A stretch of 64,000 nt of DNA, taken from the NCBI RefSeq assembly GCF_051014445.1, contig NW_027488368.1:8370001-8434000 (forward strand), read 5' to 3'. The DNA comes from Colletes latitarsis. Taxonomy: Eukaryota; Arthropoda; Insecta; Hymenoptera; Colletidae. The first letter of the stretch is position 1, and each line of letters opens with the position of its first letter. The position numbers and the translations under genes were made by a program. Below are positions 42,152 through 49,688 of this stretch, piece after piece. The notes beneath the pieces were generated by a model. It was not told where the DNA came from. It saw only the letters and a list, made by a program, of their open reading frames with translations, and did no database searches.

Positions 42152-44980
42152 TGATGTGCGCAATTACCAGACCTAACCCAGACATAGCCGGCGTTATCCT
42201 CTAAAATATTAATGGCAACCAGGATTTATTGACTGTTTCGGTGTGGCGCCGCGTGTCAACGTGATCCAAACCAGAAAAAGGCCAGGATCTGGCCAACAAG
42301 TATGCGAAAAATGCGAAAGTACGAGCCAGATGAGGGCAAATACCAGACCTAACCGAGACATAACCTGCGTTATCCTCTAAGATATTAATCGGAAACAGGT
42401 TTAATTGACTGTTTCAGTGTGGTTCCACATTACTGCCATGTCAAAGCCAGAAAAAGGCCAGGATCTGGCCAACAAGTATGCGAAAAACGCGAAAGTACGC
42501 GCCAGATGAGGGCATATCCCAGACCTAACCGAGACATAACCGGCGTTATCCTCTCAAATATTAATCGCAACCAGGTTTAATTGACTGTTTCTGTTATGGT
42601 ACCGCATTACTACGTGGTCCAAGCCAGAAATAGGCCAGGATCTGGCCAAAAAGTATGCGAAAATTGCGAAAGTACGAGCCAGATGATTGCAAATCCCAGA
42701 CCCAACCGAGACATAACCGGCGTTATCCTCTAAAATATTAAACGCAACCAGGTTTGGTTGACTGTTTCGGTGTGGTACCGCATTACTACGTGGTCCAAGC
42801 CAGAAAAAGGCCAGGATCTGAACAACAAGTATGCGAAAAGTGCGAGAGCACGAGCCAGATGATGGGAAATCCCAGAACTAACCGAGACATAACCGGCGTT
42901 ATCCTCCAAAATATTAATCGCAACCAGCTTTAATTGACTGTTTCAGTGTGGTACCGCATTACTACGGGATCCAAACCAGAAAAAAACCCAGGACCTGGCC
43001 AACAAGTATGCGAAAAACGCGAAAGTATGAGCCAGATGATTGCAAATACCAGAACTAACCCAGGCATAACCAGCGTTATCCTCTAAATTACTAAGTGGAA
43101 CCAGCTTCTATAGACTATTTCAATGTGGCCCCACATTACTACGTGATCCAAACCAGAAGAGGGCCAGGATCTGGCCAACAAGTATGCAAAAAACGCGAAA
43201 GTACGAGCCAGATGAGGGCAAATACCAGACCTAACCCAGACATAACCGGCGTTATCCTCTAAAGTATTATTCGAAACCAGGTTTAATTGACTGTTTCAGT
43301 GTGGTACCACATTACTACGTGGTCCAAGCCAGGAAAAGCCCAGGATCTGGCCATCAAGTATGCGAAAAACGCGAAAGTATGAGCCAGATGGTTGCAAATA
43401 CCAGACGTAACCCAGACATAACCGGCGTTATCCTCTAAAGTATTATTCGAAACCAGGTTTAATTGACTGTTTCAGTGTGGTACCACATTACTACGTGGTC
43501 CAAGCGAGGAAAAGCCCAGGATCTGGCCAACAAGTATGCGAGAAACGCGAAAGTATGAGCCAGATGATTGCAAATACCAGAACTAACCCAGGCATAACCA
43601 GCGTTATCCTCTAAATTACTATGTGGAGCCAGCTTCTATTGACTGTTTCAATGTGGTACCACATTACTACGTGATCCAAACCAGAAAAAACCCAGGATCT
43701 GGCCAACAACTACGCGAAAAACGCGAAAGTACGAGCCAGATGGGGGCAAATCCCAGACCTAACCCAGACATAACCGGCGTTATCCTCTAAAATATTAATC
43801 GGAACCAGCTTTTATTGACTGTTTCAGTGCGGTACCACATTACCACGTTATCCAAACCAGAAAAAACACAGGATCTGCCTAACAAGTATGCGAAAAACGC
43901 GTAAGTATGAGTCAGATGATTGAAAATAACAGAACTAACCCAGACATAACCAGCGTTATCCTCTAAAATACTAATCGGAACCAGCTTTTATTGACAGTGT
44001 GGTACCACATTACTACGTGATCCAAGCCAGAAAAAGCCCAGGATCTGGCCAGCAAATATTTGCGAAAAGTGCGAAAGTACGAGCTAGATGAGGGCAAATC
44101 CCAGACCTAACCGAGACATAACCGGCGTTATCCTCTAAAATACATATCGGAACCAGCTTCTATTGACTGTTTCAGTGTGGTACCACATTGCTACGGGATC
44201 CAAACCAGAAAAAACTCAGGATCTGGCCAACAAGTATGCGAAAAACGCGGAAGTACGAGCCAGATGAGGGCAAAAACCAGACCTAACCGAGACATTACCG
44301 GCGTTATCCTCTAAAATATTAATCGCAACCAGGTTTAATTGACTGTTTCGGTGTGGTACCGCATTGCTACGTGATCCGAACCAGAAAAAGGCCAGGATCT
44401 GGCCAACAAGAATGCGAAAAATGCGAAAGTACGAGCCAGATGTGGACAAATCCCAGACCTACCCGAGACATAACCGGCGTTAGCCTCTAAAGTATTAATC
44501 GCATCCAGGTTTATTTGTCTGTTCCAGTGTGGTACCACATTACTACCTGATCCAAACCAGGAAAAGCCCAGGATCAGGCCAACAAGTATGCGAAAAACGC
44601 GAAAGTATGAGCCAGATGATTGCAAATGCCAGGACTAACCCAGGCATATTCAGCGTTATCCTCTAAATTACTAAGCGGAACCAGCTTCTATTGACTGTTT
44701 CAATGTGGTACCACATTACTACGTGATCCAAACCAGAAAAGGGCCAGGATCTGGCCAACAAGTATGCGAAAAACGCGAAAGTATGTGCCTGATGATAGCA
44801 AATACCAGAACTAACCCAGACATAACCAGCGTTATCCTCTAAAATACTTATCGGAACCAGCTTCTATTGACTGTTTCAGAGTGGTACCACATTACTACGG
44901 GATCCAAACCAGAAAAAACACAGGATCTGGCCAACAACTATGCGAAAAACGCGAAAGTACGAGCCAGATGAGGGTAAATC
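42152..44980. repeat. Higher-order repeat, copy C of the 35.6-45 kb set
   Basis: This matches copy A at a constant offset of 6511 bp (37 monomers minus 1 bp) with few substitutions. It is therefore closer in structure to the distant copy A than to the adjacent copy B. It ends about 500 bp before the retroposed insertion. The following stretch, about 44.94-45.36 kb, recurs at about 56.44-56.8 kb. Confidence 0.8.
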
Positions 44981-45481
44981 CCAGACCTAACCCAGACATA
45001 ACCGGCGTTATCCTCCAAAATAGTAATCGCAACCAGGTTTAATTGACTGTTTCGGTGTGGTACCGCGTTACTACGTGATCCAAACCAGAAAAAGGACAGG
45101 ATCTGGCCAACAAGTATGCGAAAAATGCGAAAGTACGAGCCAGATGAGGGCAAATACCAGACCTAACCGAGACATAACCGGCGCTATCCTCTAAAATATT
45201 AATCGCAACCAGGTTTAATTGTCTGTTTCATTGTGGTACCACATTACTACGTGATCCAAACCAGAAAAAGCCAAGGATCTGGCCAACAAGTATGCGAAAA
45301 ACGCGAAAGTATGTGCCAGATGATTGGAAATACCAGAACTATCCCAGACATAACCAGCGTTATCCTCTAAAATATTAATCGGAACCAGCTTTTATTGACT
45401 GTTTCAGTGTGGTACCACATTACCACGTTATCCATACCAGAAAAAACACAGGATCTGCCCACAAGTATGCGAAAAACGCGT

Positions 45482-45495
45482 AAGTATGTGCCAGG
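45482..45495 (+). repeat. Target-site duplication, left copy
   Basis: AAGTATGTGCCAGG is normal satellite sequence here and is repeated exactly at 46081-46094, immediately after the poly(A) tail. The first two A residues of the right copy cannot be separated from the tail, so the duplication is 12-14 bp. Joining the two flanks through one copy restores an ordinary monomer (compare 45314-45335). Confidence 0.93.
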
Positions 45496-45504
45496 GCCCG
45501 GTCG

Positions 45505-45529
45505 CGAGGCGTCGCGGGCGGCCGCCTCG
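45505..45529 (+). other. Hairpin 1 of the insertion (7-bp stem)
   Basis: CGAGGCG (45505-45511) pairs with CGCCTCG (45523-45529) around an 11-nt loop. This is the weakest of the series and could be a by-product of local G+C richness. Confidence 0.55.
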
Positions 45530-45550
45530 GCGTGGCGGATGACCTAGGCT

Positions 45551-45581
45551 GGGAGGGGGGTCCTGAGGGGACCCTCCTCCC
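45551..45581 (+). other. Hairpin 2 of the insertion (13-bp stem)
   Basis: GGGAGGGGGGTCC (45551-45563) pairs with GGACCCTCCTCCC (45569-45581) through 12 Watson-Crick pairs and one G-U (45557 with 45575). The loop is TGAGG. Confidence 0.8.
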
Positions 45582-45597
45582 GCCAGGCGGCGCCGGG

Positions 45598-45640
45598 TCG
45601 GACCGGTTGGGGGTAGAAGTGCCTCCCCCTACCGGTCCGA
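45598..45640 (+). other. Hairpin 3 of the insertion (16-position stem)
   Basis: TCGGACCGGTTGGGGG (45598-45613) pairs with CCCCCTACCGGTCCGA (45625-45640) with a single T-T mismatch (45608 with 45630). The 11-nt loop TAGAAGTGCCT contains GTGCCT, which is complementary to AGGCAC at 45650-45655. Confidence 0.85.
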
Positions 45641-45655
45641 CGCAAGGGGAGGCAC
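45619..45655 (+). other. Alternative stem or pseudoknot overlapping hairpin 3
   Basis: GTGCCTCCCC (45619-45628) is perfectly complementary to GGGGAGGCAC (45646-45655). The left arm covers six loop bases and four 3'-arm bases of hairpin 3. Full pairing would partly unwind hairpin 3, while pairing of only the six loop bases would form an H-type pseudoknot. Both require RNA or single-stranded DNA and are inferred from complementarity alone. Confidence 0.6.
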
Positions 45656-45698
45656 CCTCGGCGGTCTGGTGCGGCCATGAACGCCCGGCCGCCGAGGG
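45655..45698 (+). other. Hairpin 4 of the insertion (10-bp stem)
   Basis: CCCTCGGCGG (45655-45664) pairs perfectly with CCGCCGAGGG (45689-45698). The 24-nt loop holds further short self-complementary G+C-rich pieces. It abuts the right arm of the alternative stem at 45646-45655 and shares one base with it. Confidence 0.75.
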
Positions 45699-45715
45699 GT
45701 GGAAACGGGGTCGCG

Positions 45716-45745
45716 GGCGGTTGCGAGTTGGGGCTCGCAGCCGCC
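45716..45745 (+). other. Hairpin 5 of the insertion (12-bp stem)
   Basis: GGCGGTTGCGAG (45716-45727) pairs with CTCGCAGCCGCC (45734-45745) with one U-G wobble (45721 with 45740). The loop is TTGGGG. The TAA that ends the open frame at 45748-45750 follows directly. Confidence 0.82.
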
Positions 45746-45767
45746 ACTAAACGCAGCCCCGGGACGG

Positions 45768-45804
45768 ATAGCGGCGGGATGGAGTGGCCCCGTCCCGCCG
45801 CTAT
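45768..45804 (+). other. Hairpin 6 of the insertion (12-bp perfect stem)
   Basis: ATAGCGGCGGGA (45768-45779) pairs perfectly with TCCCGCCGCTAT (45793-45804) around a 13-nt loop. A shorter alternative pairs GGGACG (45761-45766) with CGTCCC (45791-45796). Confidence 0.85.
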
Positions 45805-45821
45805 GAGGCAGTGTGTCTACT

Positions 45822-45842
45822 GGGGGGACCGATTGTCCCCCC
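45822..45842 (+). other. Hairpin 7 of the insertion (8-bp perfect stem)
   Basis: GGGGGGAC (45822-45829) pairs with GTCCCCCC (45835-45842). The loop is CGATT. Confidence 0.8.
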
Positions 45843-45851
45843 GGGGGATGG

Positions 45852-45863
45852 GCGCGAAAGCGC
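45852..45863 (+). other. Hairpin 8 of the insertion, GAAA tetraloop
   Basis: GCGC (45852-45855) and GCGC (45860-45863) close a GAAA loop, a GNRA tetraloop. GNRA loops are typical of selected RNA folds and often dock into receptors, but a 4-bp stem with this loop can also arise by chance. Confidence 0.6.
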
Positions 45864-45864
45864 G

Positions 45865-45926
45865 GGCACGGGGAGGATACCGGAAGAATGCTTCGAGCGA
45901 TTCCCGGTATCCTCCCAAAGCGTGCC
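45865..45926 (+). other. Hairpin 9 of the insertion (19-bp stem with a 4-nt bulge)
   Basis: The outer helix is GGCACG (45865-45870) with CGTGCC (45921-45926). The inner helix is GGGAGGATACCGG (45871-45883) with CCGGTATCCTCCC (45904-45916). All 19 pairs are Watson-Crick, interrupted only by a bulge AAAG (45917-45920) on the 3' side. The 20-nt apical region contains a small GAAG/CTTC stem (45883-45894) that would compete for G45883. This is the strongest structure in the element. Confidence 0.9.
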
Positions 45927-45949
45927 GAAGGGTCACCGTGGGGTTTTTA

Positions 45950-45996
45950 GTGGGTAGGTCCCGCGCCTGTCGTTGTACGGGCGCGGGGAATCCCAC
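45950..45996 (+). other. Hairpin 10 of the insertion, near the 3' end
   Basis: CCCGCGCCTGT (45960-45970) pairs with ACGGGCGCGGG (45977-45987) with one U-G wobble and a CGTTGT loop. An outer helix GTGGG (45950-45954) with CCCAC (45992-45996) is joined by an internal loop. Such a stem just upstream of the poly(A) tail is where LINE-type reverse transcriptases often recognise their RNA, but that role here is inference. Confidence 0.82.
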
Positions 45997-46000
45997 ACAC

Positions 46001-46032
46001 CCCTCCCACCTCTCCCCAAGGAGGTGGGAGGG
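46001..46032 (+). other. Hairpin 11 of the insertion (12-bp perfect stem)
   Basis: CCCTCCCACCTC (46001-46012) pairs perfectly with GAGGTGGGAGGG (46021-46032). The loop is TCCCCAAG. It is followed by TCTTTCGAAGA (46035-46045), a tiny 4-bp hairpin, and then by the A tail. Confidence 0.87.
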
Positions 46033-46058
46033 AGTCTTTCGAAGATTTTCCCCACGAC

Positions 46059-46082
46059 AAAAAAAAAAAAAAAAAAAAAAAA
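46059..46082 (+). other. Poly(A) tail of the inserted element
   Basis: There are 24 consecutive A residues after CCCCACGAC. The last two may belong to the target-site duplication. The homogeneous tail points to a recent insertion. Confidence 0.95.
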
Positions 46083-46094
46083 GTATGTGCCAGG
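46081..46094 (+). repeat. Target-site duplication, right copy
   Basis: AAGTATGTGCCAGG is identical to 45482-45495. The satellite continues as TGATTGCAAATACC, which is the expected continuation of the interrupted monomer. Confidence 0.93.
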
Positions 46095-47010
46095 TGATTG
46101 CAAATACCAGAACTATCCCAGACATAACCAGCGTTATCCTCTAAAATATTATTCGCAACAAGGTTTAATTGACTGTTTCGGTGTGGTACCACATTACTAC
46201 GTGGTCCAAGCCAGAAAAAGGCCAGGATCTGGTCAACAAGTATGCGAAAAATGCGAAAGTACGAGCCAGATGAGGGCAAATCCCAGAACTAACCGAGATA
46301 TATCCGGCGTTATCCTCTAAAATATTAATCGGAACTAGAATTAATTGACTGTTTCAGTGTGGTACCACTTTACTGCGAGGTCGAAGCCAGAAGAAGGCCA
46401 GGATCTGGTCAACAAGTATGCGAAAAATGCGAAAGTACGAGCCAGATGTGGACAAATCCCAGACCTACCCGAGACATAACCGGCGTTATCCTCTAAAATA
46501 TTAATCGCAACCAGGCTTAATTGTCTGTTTCATTGTGGTACCGCATTACTACGTGGCCCAAGCCGGAAAAAGCCCAGGATCTGGCCAACAAGTATGCGAA
46601 AAACGCGAAAGTATGTGCCAGATGATTGCAAATACCAAAACTATCCCAGACATAACCAGCGTTATCCTCTAAAATATTATTCGCAACAAGGTTTAATTGA
46701 CTGTTTCCGTGTGGTACCACATTACTACGTGATCCAAACCAGAAAAAGCCCAGGATCTGGCCAACAATTATGCGAAAATCTCGAAGGTATGTGCCAGATG
46801 ATTGCAAATACCAAAACTATCCCAGACATAACCAGCGTTAGCCTCTAAAATATTATTCGCAACAAGGTTTAATTGACTGTTTCGGTGTGGTACCACATTA
46901 CTACGTGGTCCAAGCCAGAAAAAGGCCAGGATCTGGTCAACAAGTATGCGAAAAATGCGAAAGTACGAGCCAGATGAGGGCAAATCCCAGAAATAACCGA
47001 GATATATCCG
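46094..47010. repeat. Right-flank block homologous to 38281-39190
   Basis: The sequence right of the insertion matches the stretch starting at 38281, at an offset of 7813 bp on its left part, with markers GATATATCCGGCG, GGAACTAGAATTAATTG and ACTTTACTGCGAGG. Subtracting the 601 bp of insertion plus duplication leaves 7212 bp, close to 41 monomers. The array is therefore continuous across the insertion, and the empty site is represented elsewhere in the same array. Confidence 0.75.
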
Positions 47011-49512
47011 GCGTTATCCTCTAAAATATTAATCGGAACTAGAATTAATTGACTGTCTCGGTGTGGTACCACATTACTACGTGATCCAATCCAGGAAAAG
47101 CCCAGGATCTGGCCCACAAGTATGCGAAAAACTCGAAAGTATGTGCCAGATGATAGCAAATACCAGAACTAACCCAGACATAACCAGCGTTATCCTCTAA
47201 AATACTTATCGGAACCAGCTTCTATTGACTGTTTCAGTGTGGTACCACATTACTACGTGACCCAAACCAGAAAAGGGCCAGGATCTGGCCACGAGTGTGC
47301 GAAAAACGCGAAAGTATGAGCCAGATGATTGCAAATACCAGAACTGACACAGACATAACCAGCGTTATCCTCTAAAATACTAATCGGAACCAGCTTTTAT
47401 TGACTGTTTCAGTGTGGTACGACATTACTACGGGATCCAATCCAGAAAAAACCCAGGATCTGGCCAACAACTATGCGAAAAACTCGAAGGTATGTGCCAG
47501 ATGATAGCAAATACCAGAACTAACCCAGGCATAACCAGCGTTATCCTCTAAATTACTAAGCGGAACCAGCTTCTATTGACTGTTTCAATGTGGTACCACA
47601 TTACTACGTGATCCAAACCAGAAAAATCTCAGGATCTGGCCAGCAACTATGCGAAAAACGCGAAAGTACGAGCTAGATGAGCGCAAATACCAGACCTAAC
47701 CCAGACATAACCGGCGTTATACTCAAAAATAGTTATCGCAACCAGGTTTAATTGACCGTTTCGGTGTGGCTCCGCGCTACTACGTGATCCAAACCAGAAA
47801 AAGGCCAGGATCTGGCCAACAAGTATGCGAAAAACGTGAGAGTATGAGCCAGATGAGGGCAAATCCCAGACCTAACCCAGACATAGCCGGCGTTATCCTC
47901 CAAAATAGTAATCGCAACCCGGTTTAATTGACTGTTTCGGTGCGGTACCGCGTTACTACGTGATCCAAACCAGAAAAAGGCCAGGATCTGGCCAACAAGT
48001 ATGCGAAAAATGCGAAAGTACGAGCCAGATGAGGGCAAATACCAGACCTACCCCAGACATAACCGGCGTTATCCTCTAAAATATTAATCGGAACCTGGTT
48101 TAATTGACTGTTTCAGTGTGGTACCACTTTACTACGTGGTCCACGCCAGAAAAAGGCCAGGGTCTGGCCAACAAGTATGCGAAAAACGCGAAAGTACGTG
48201 CCAGATAAGGGCAAATCCCAGACCTAACCGAGACAGAACCGGCGTTATCCTCTAAAATATTAATCGCAACCAGGTTTAGTTGACTGTTTCAGTGTGGTCC
48301 CACATTACTACGTGATCCAAGCCAGAAAAAGCCCAGGATCAGGCCAACAAGTATGCGAAAAACTCGTATGTATGTGCCAGATGATGGCAAAAACCAGAAC
48401 TAACCCAGACATAACCAGCGTTATCCGCTAAAATACTTATCGGAACCAGCTTCTATTGTCTGTTTCAGTGTGGTACCACATTACTAGGTGATCCAAACCA
48501 GAAAAGGGCCAGGATCTGGCCAACAAGTGTGCGAAAAACGCGAAACTATGAGCCAGATGATTGCAAATACCAGAACTGACACTGACATAACCAGCGTTAT
48601 CCTTTAAAATACTAATCGGAACCAGCTTTTATTGACAGTTTCAGTGTGGTACCACATTACTACGGGATCCAAACCAGAAAATACTCAGGATCTGGCCAAC
48701 AACTATGCGAAAAACGCAAAAGTACGAGACAGATGACGGGAAATCCTAGAACTAACCGAGACATAACCGGCGTTATCCTCTAAAATATTTATCGCAAACA
48801 GGTTTAATTGACTGCTTCAGTGTGGTACCACGTTACTACGTGATCCAAACCGGAAAAAGGCCAGGATCCGGCAAACAAGTATGCGGAAAACGCGAAAGTA
48901 CGAGCCAGATGAGGACAAATCCCAGACCTACCCGAGACATAACCGGCGTTATCCTCTAAAATATTAATCGCATCCAGTTTAATTTACTGTTTCGGTGTGG
49001 CTCCGCGCTACTACGTGATCCAAACCAGAAAAAGGCCAGGATCTGACCAACAAGTATGCGAAAAATGCGAAGGTACGAGCCAGATGATGGCAAATACCAG
49101 ACCTAACCCAGACATAACCGACGTTATCCTTTAAAATATTAATCGCAGCCAGGTTTAGTTGACCGTTTCAGTGTGGAACCACATTACTACGGGATCCAAA
49201 CCAGAAAAATCTCAGGATCTGGCCAGCAACTATGCGAAAAACGCGAAAGTACGAGCTAGATGAGCGCAAATACCAGACCTAACCCAGACATAACCGGCGT
49301 TATACTCAAAAATAGTTATCGCAACCAGGTTTAATTGACTGTTTCGGTGTGGCTCCGCGCTACTACGTGGTCCAAACCAGAAAAAGGCCAGGATGTGGCC
49401 AACAAGTATGCGAAAAATGCGAAGGTACGAGCCTGATGAGGGCAAATCCCAGACCTAACCTAGACCTAACATGAATTATTCTCTAAAATATTGATCCAAA
49501 CCAGGTTTAATG

Positions 49513-49688
49513 GACTGTTTCAGTGTGGTACCACTTTACTACGTGATCCAAAGCAGAAAAAACCCTCGATCAGGTCATCATGTATGTTAAAACTGCGAAA
49601 GTATGACCCTCATGAGGGCAAATCCCAGGTCTAACCTAGACCTAACATTCGTTATCCTCTAAAATACTTATCGGAACCTGCTTCTATT
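49513..49688. repeat. Highly divergent satellite monomer
   Basis: The length is still 176 bp and both ends are in register, but the interior departs sharply from consensus. The GGCCAG/CTGGCC dyad is replaced by CCCTCGATCAGGTCATC. TATGTTAAAACTGCG replaces the usual paired TGCGAAA elements. GACCCTCATGAGGG creates a new 12-bp palindrome at 49607-49618. CTAACCTAGACCTAAC appears at both edges (49455-49470 and 49631-49646). The monomer at the same higher-order position at about 53.7-53.9 kb is ordinary. I saw no second copy of this variant in the window. Confidence 0.85.

Larger units (their letters stand above)
1..45481. repeat. 176-bp satellite array, left segment (about 258 monomers)
   Basis: The sequence recurs every 176 bp without a change of orientation. 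Landmarks in every monomer are a GGTACC core, the GGCCAG/CTGGCC dyad, two adjacent TGCGAAA elements, and an AT-rich stretch around CTCTAAAATATTAATCG. Antisense open frames recur at multiples of 176 bp (for example 14971, 15147 and 15323), which confirms the period. Monomers differ by scattered substitutions and small indels, and some are 170 bp. I found no unrelated sequence in this stretch and nothing resembling a gene, promoter or RNA gene. Unit size and homogeneity fit a centromeric or pericentromeric satellite, but that role is inferred. The array continues beyond the left edge of the window. Confidence 0.97.
45496..45750 (+). pseudogene. Possible C-terminal remnant of a truncated retrotransposon ORF
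   Basis: The frame that is open at the first base of the insertion runs 84 codons to a TAA at 45748-45750. The translation is rich in Gly, Arg, Pro and Trp and ends in a basic tail, GWKRGRGRLRVGARSRH. It has no upstream start of its own, which fits a 5'-truncated LINE whose last coding segment is followed by a 3' UTR of about 310 bp. Against this, stop codons are rare in such G+C-rich DNA, overlapping frames on both strands are also open, and no CCHC zinc knuckle or other family motif is visible. It may simply be noncoding. Confidence 0.25.
45496..46082 (+). mobile_element. Retroposed G+C-rich element with poly(A) tail, probable non-LTR (R1-like) 3' end or structured short retroposon
   Basis: About 587 bp of sequence unrelated to the satellite interrupts one monomer. 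It is about 70% G+C against about 44% in the flanks, ends in about 24 A residues, and is bounded by a perfect 12-14 bp target-site duplication. These are the marks of target-primed reverse transcription, with the element on the plus strand. It has no reverse transcriptase or endonuclease domain, so it moved in trans or is 5'-truncated. The last 150 bases include GGGGTTTTTAGTGGGTAGG and GGAATCCCACACACC flanking a stem. From memory this resembles 3' ends of R1-clade elements of insects, which I could not verify. Almost the whole length folds into successive hairpins, listed separately. The alternative is a SINE-like or structured noncoding RNA retroposon. I see no clear pol III A and B boxes. 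Confidence 0.9.

Noticed and set aside
45496..45600. tRNA-derived SINE head with pol III A and B boxes
   Set aside because: No convincing A box and no GGTTCGANNCC-like B box is present in the 5' part of the insertion.
45496..46058. rRNA fragment
   Set aside because: G+C-rich hairpins recall rRNA expansion segments, but I recognise no conserved rRNA core sequence, and the poly(A) tail with target duplication points to a retroposon.
45677..46144. 155-codon plus-strand frame across the insertion
   Set aside because: It runs through the hairpins, the poly(A) tract (as polylysine) and into the satellite, so it cannot be a real protein. It is open because the DNA is G+C-rich.
45544..46279. Minus-strand frames across the insertion
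   Set aside because: They run antisense to the poly(A) tail and include a poly-Phe stretch from it, with no domain or start context.
49454..49646. Telomeric CCTAA repeat
   Set aside because: There are only two or three irregular units on each side of one divergent monomer. The normal monomer already contains AGACCTAACC, so chance drift is enough to explain it.
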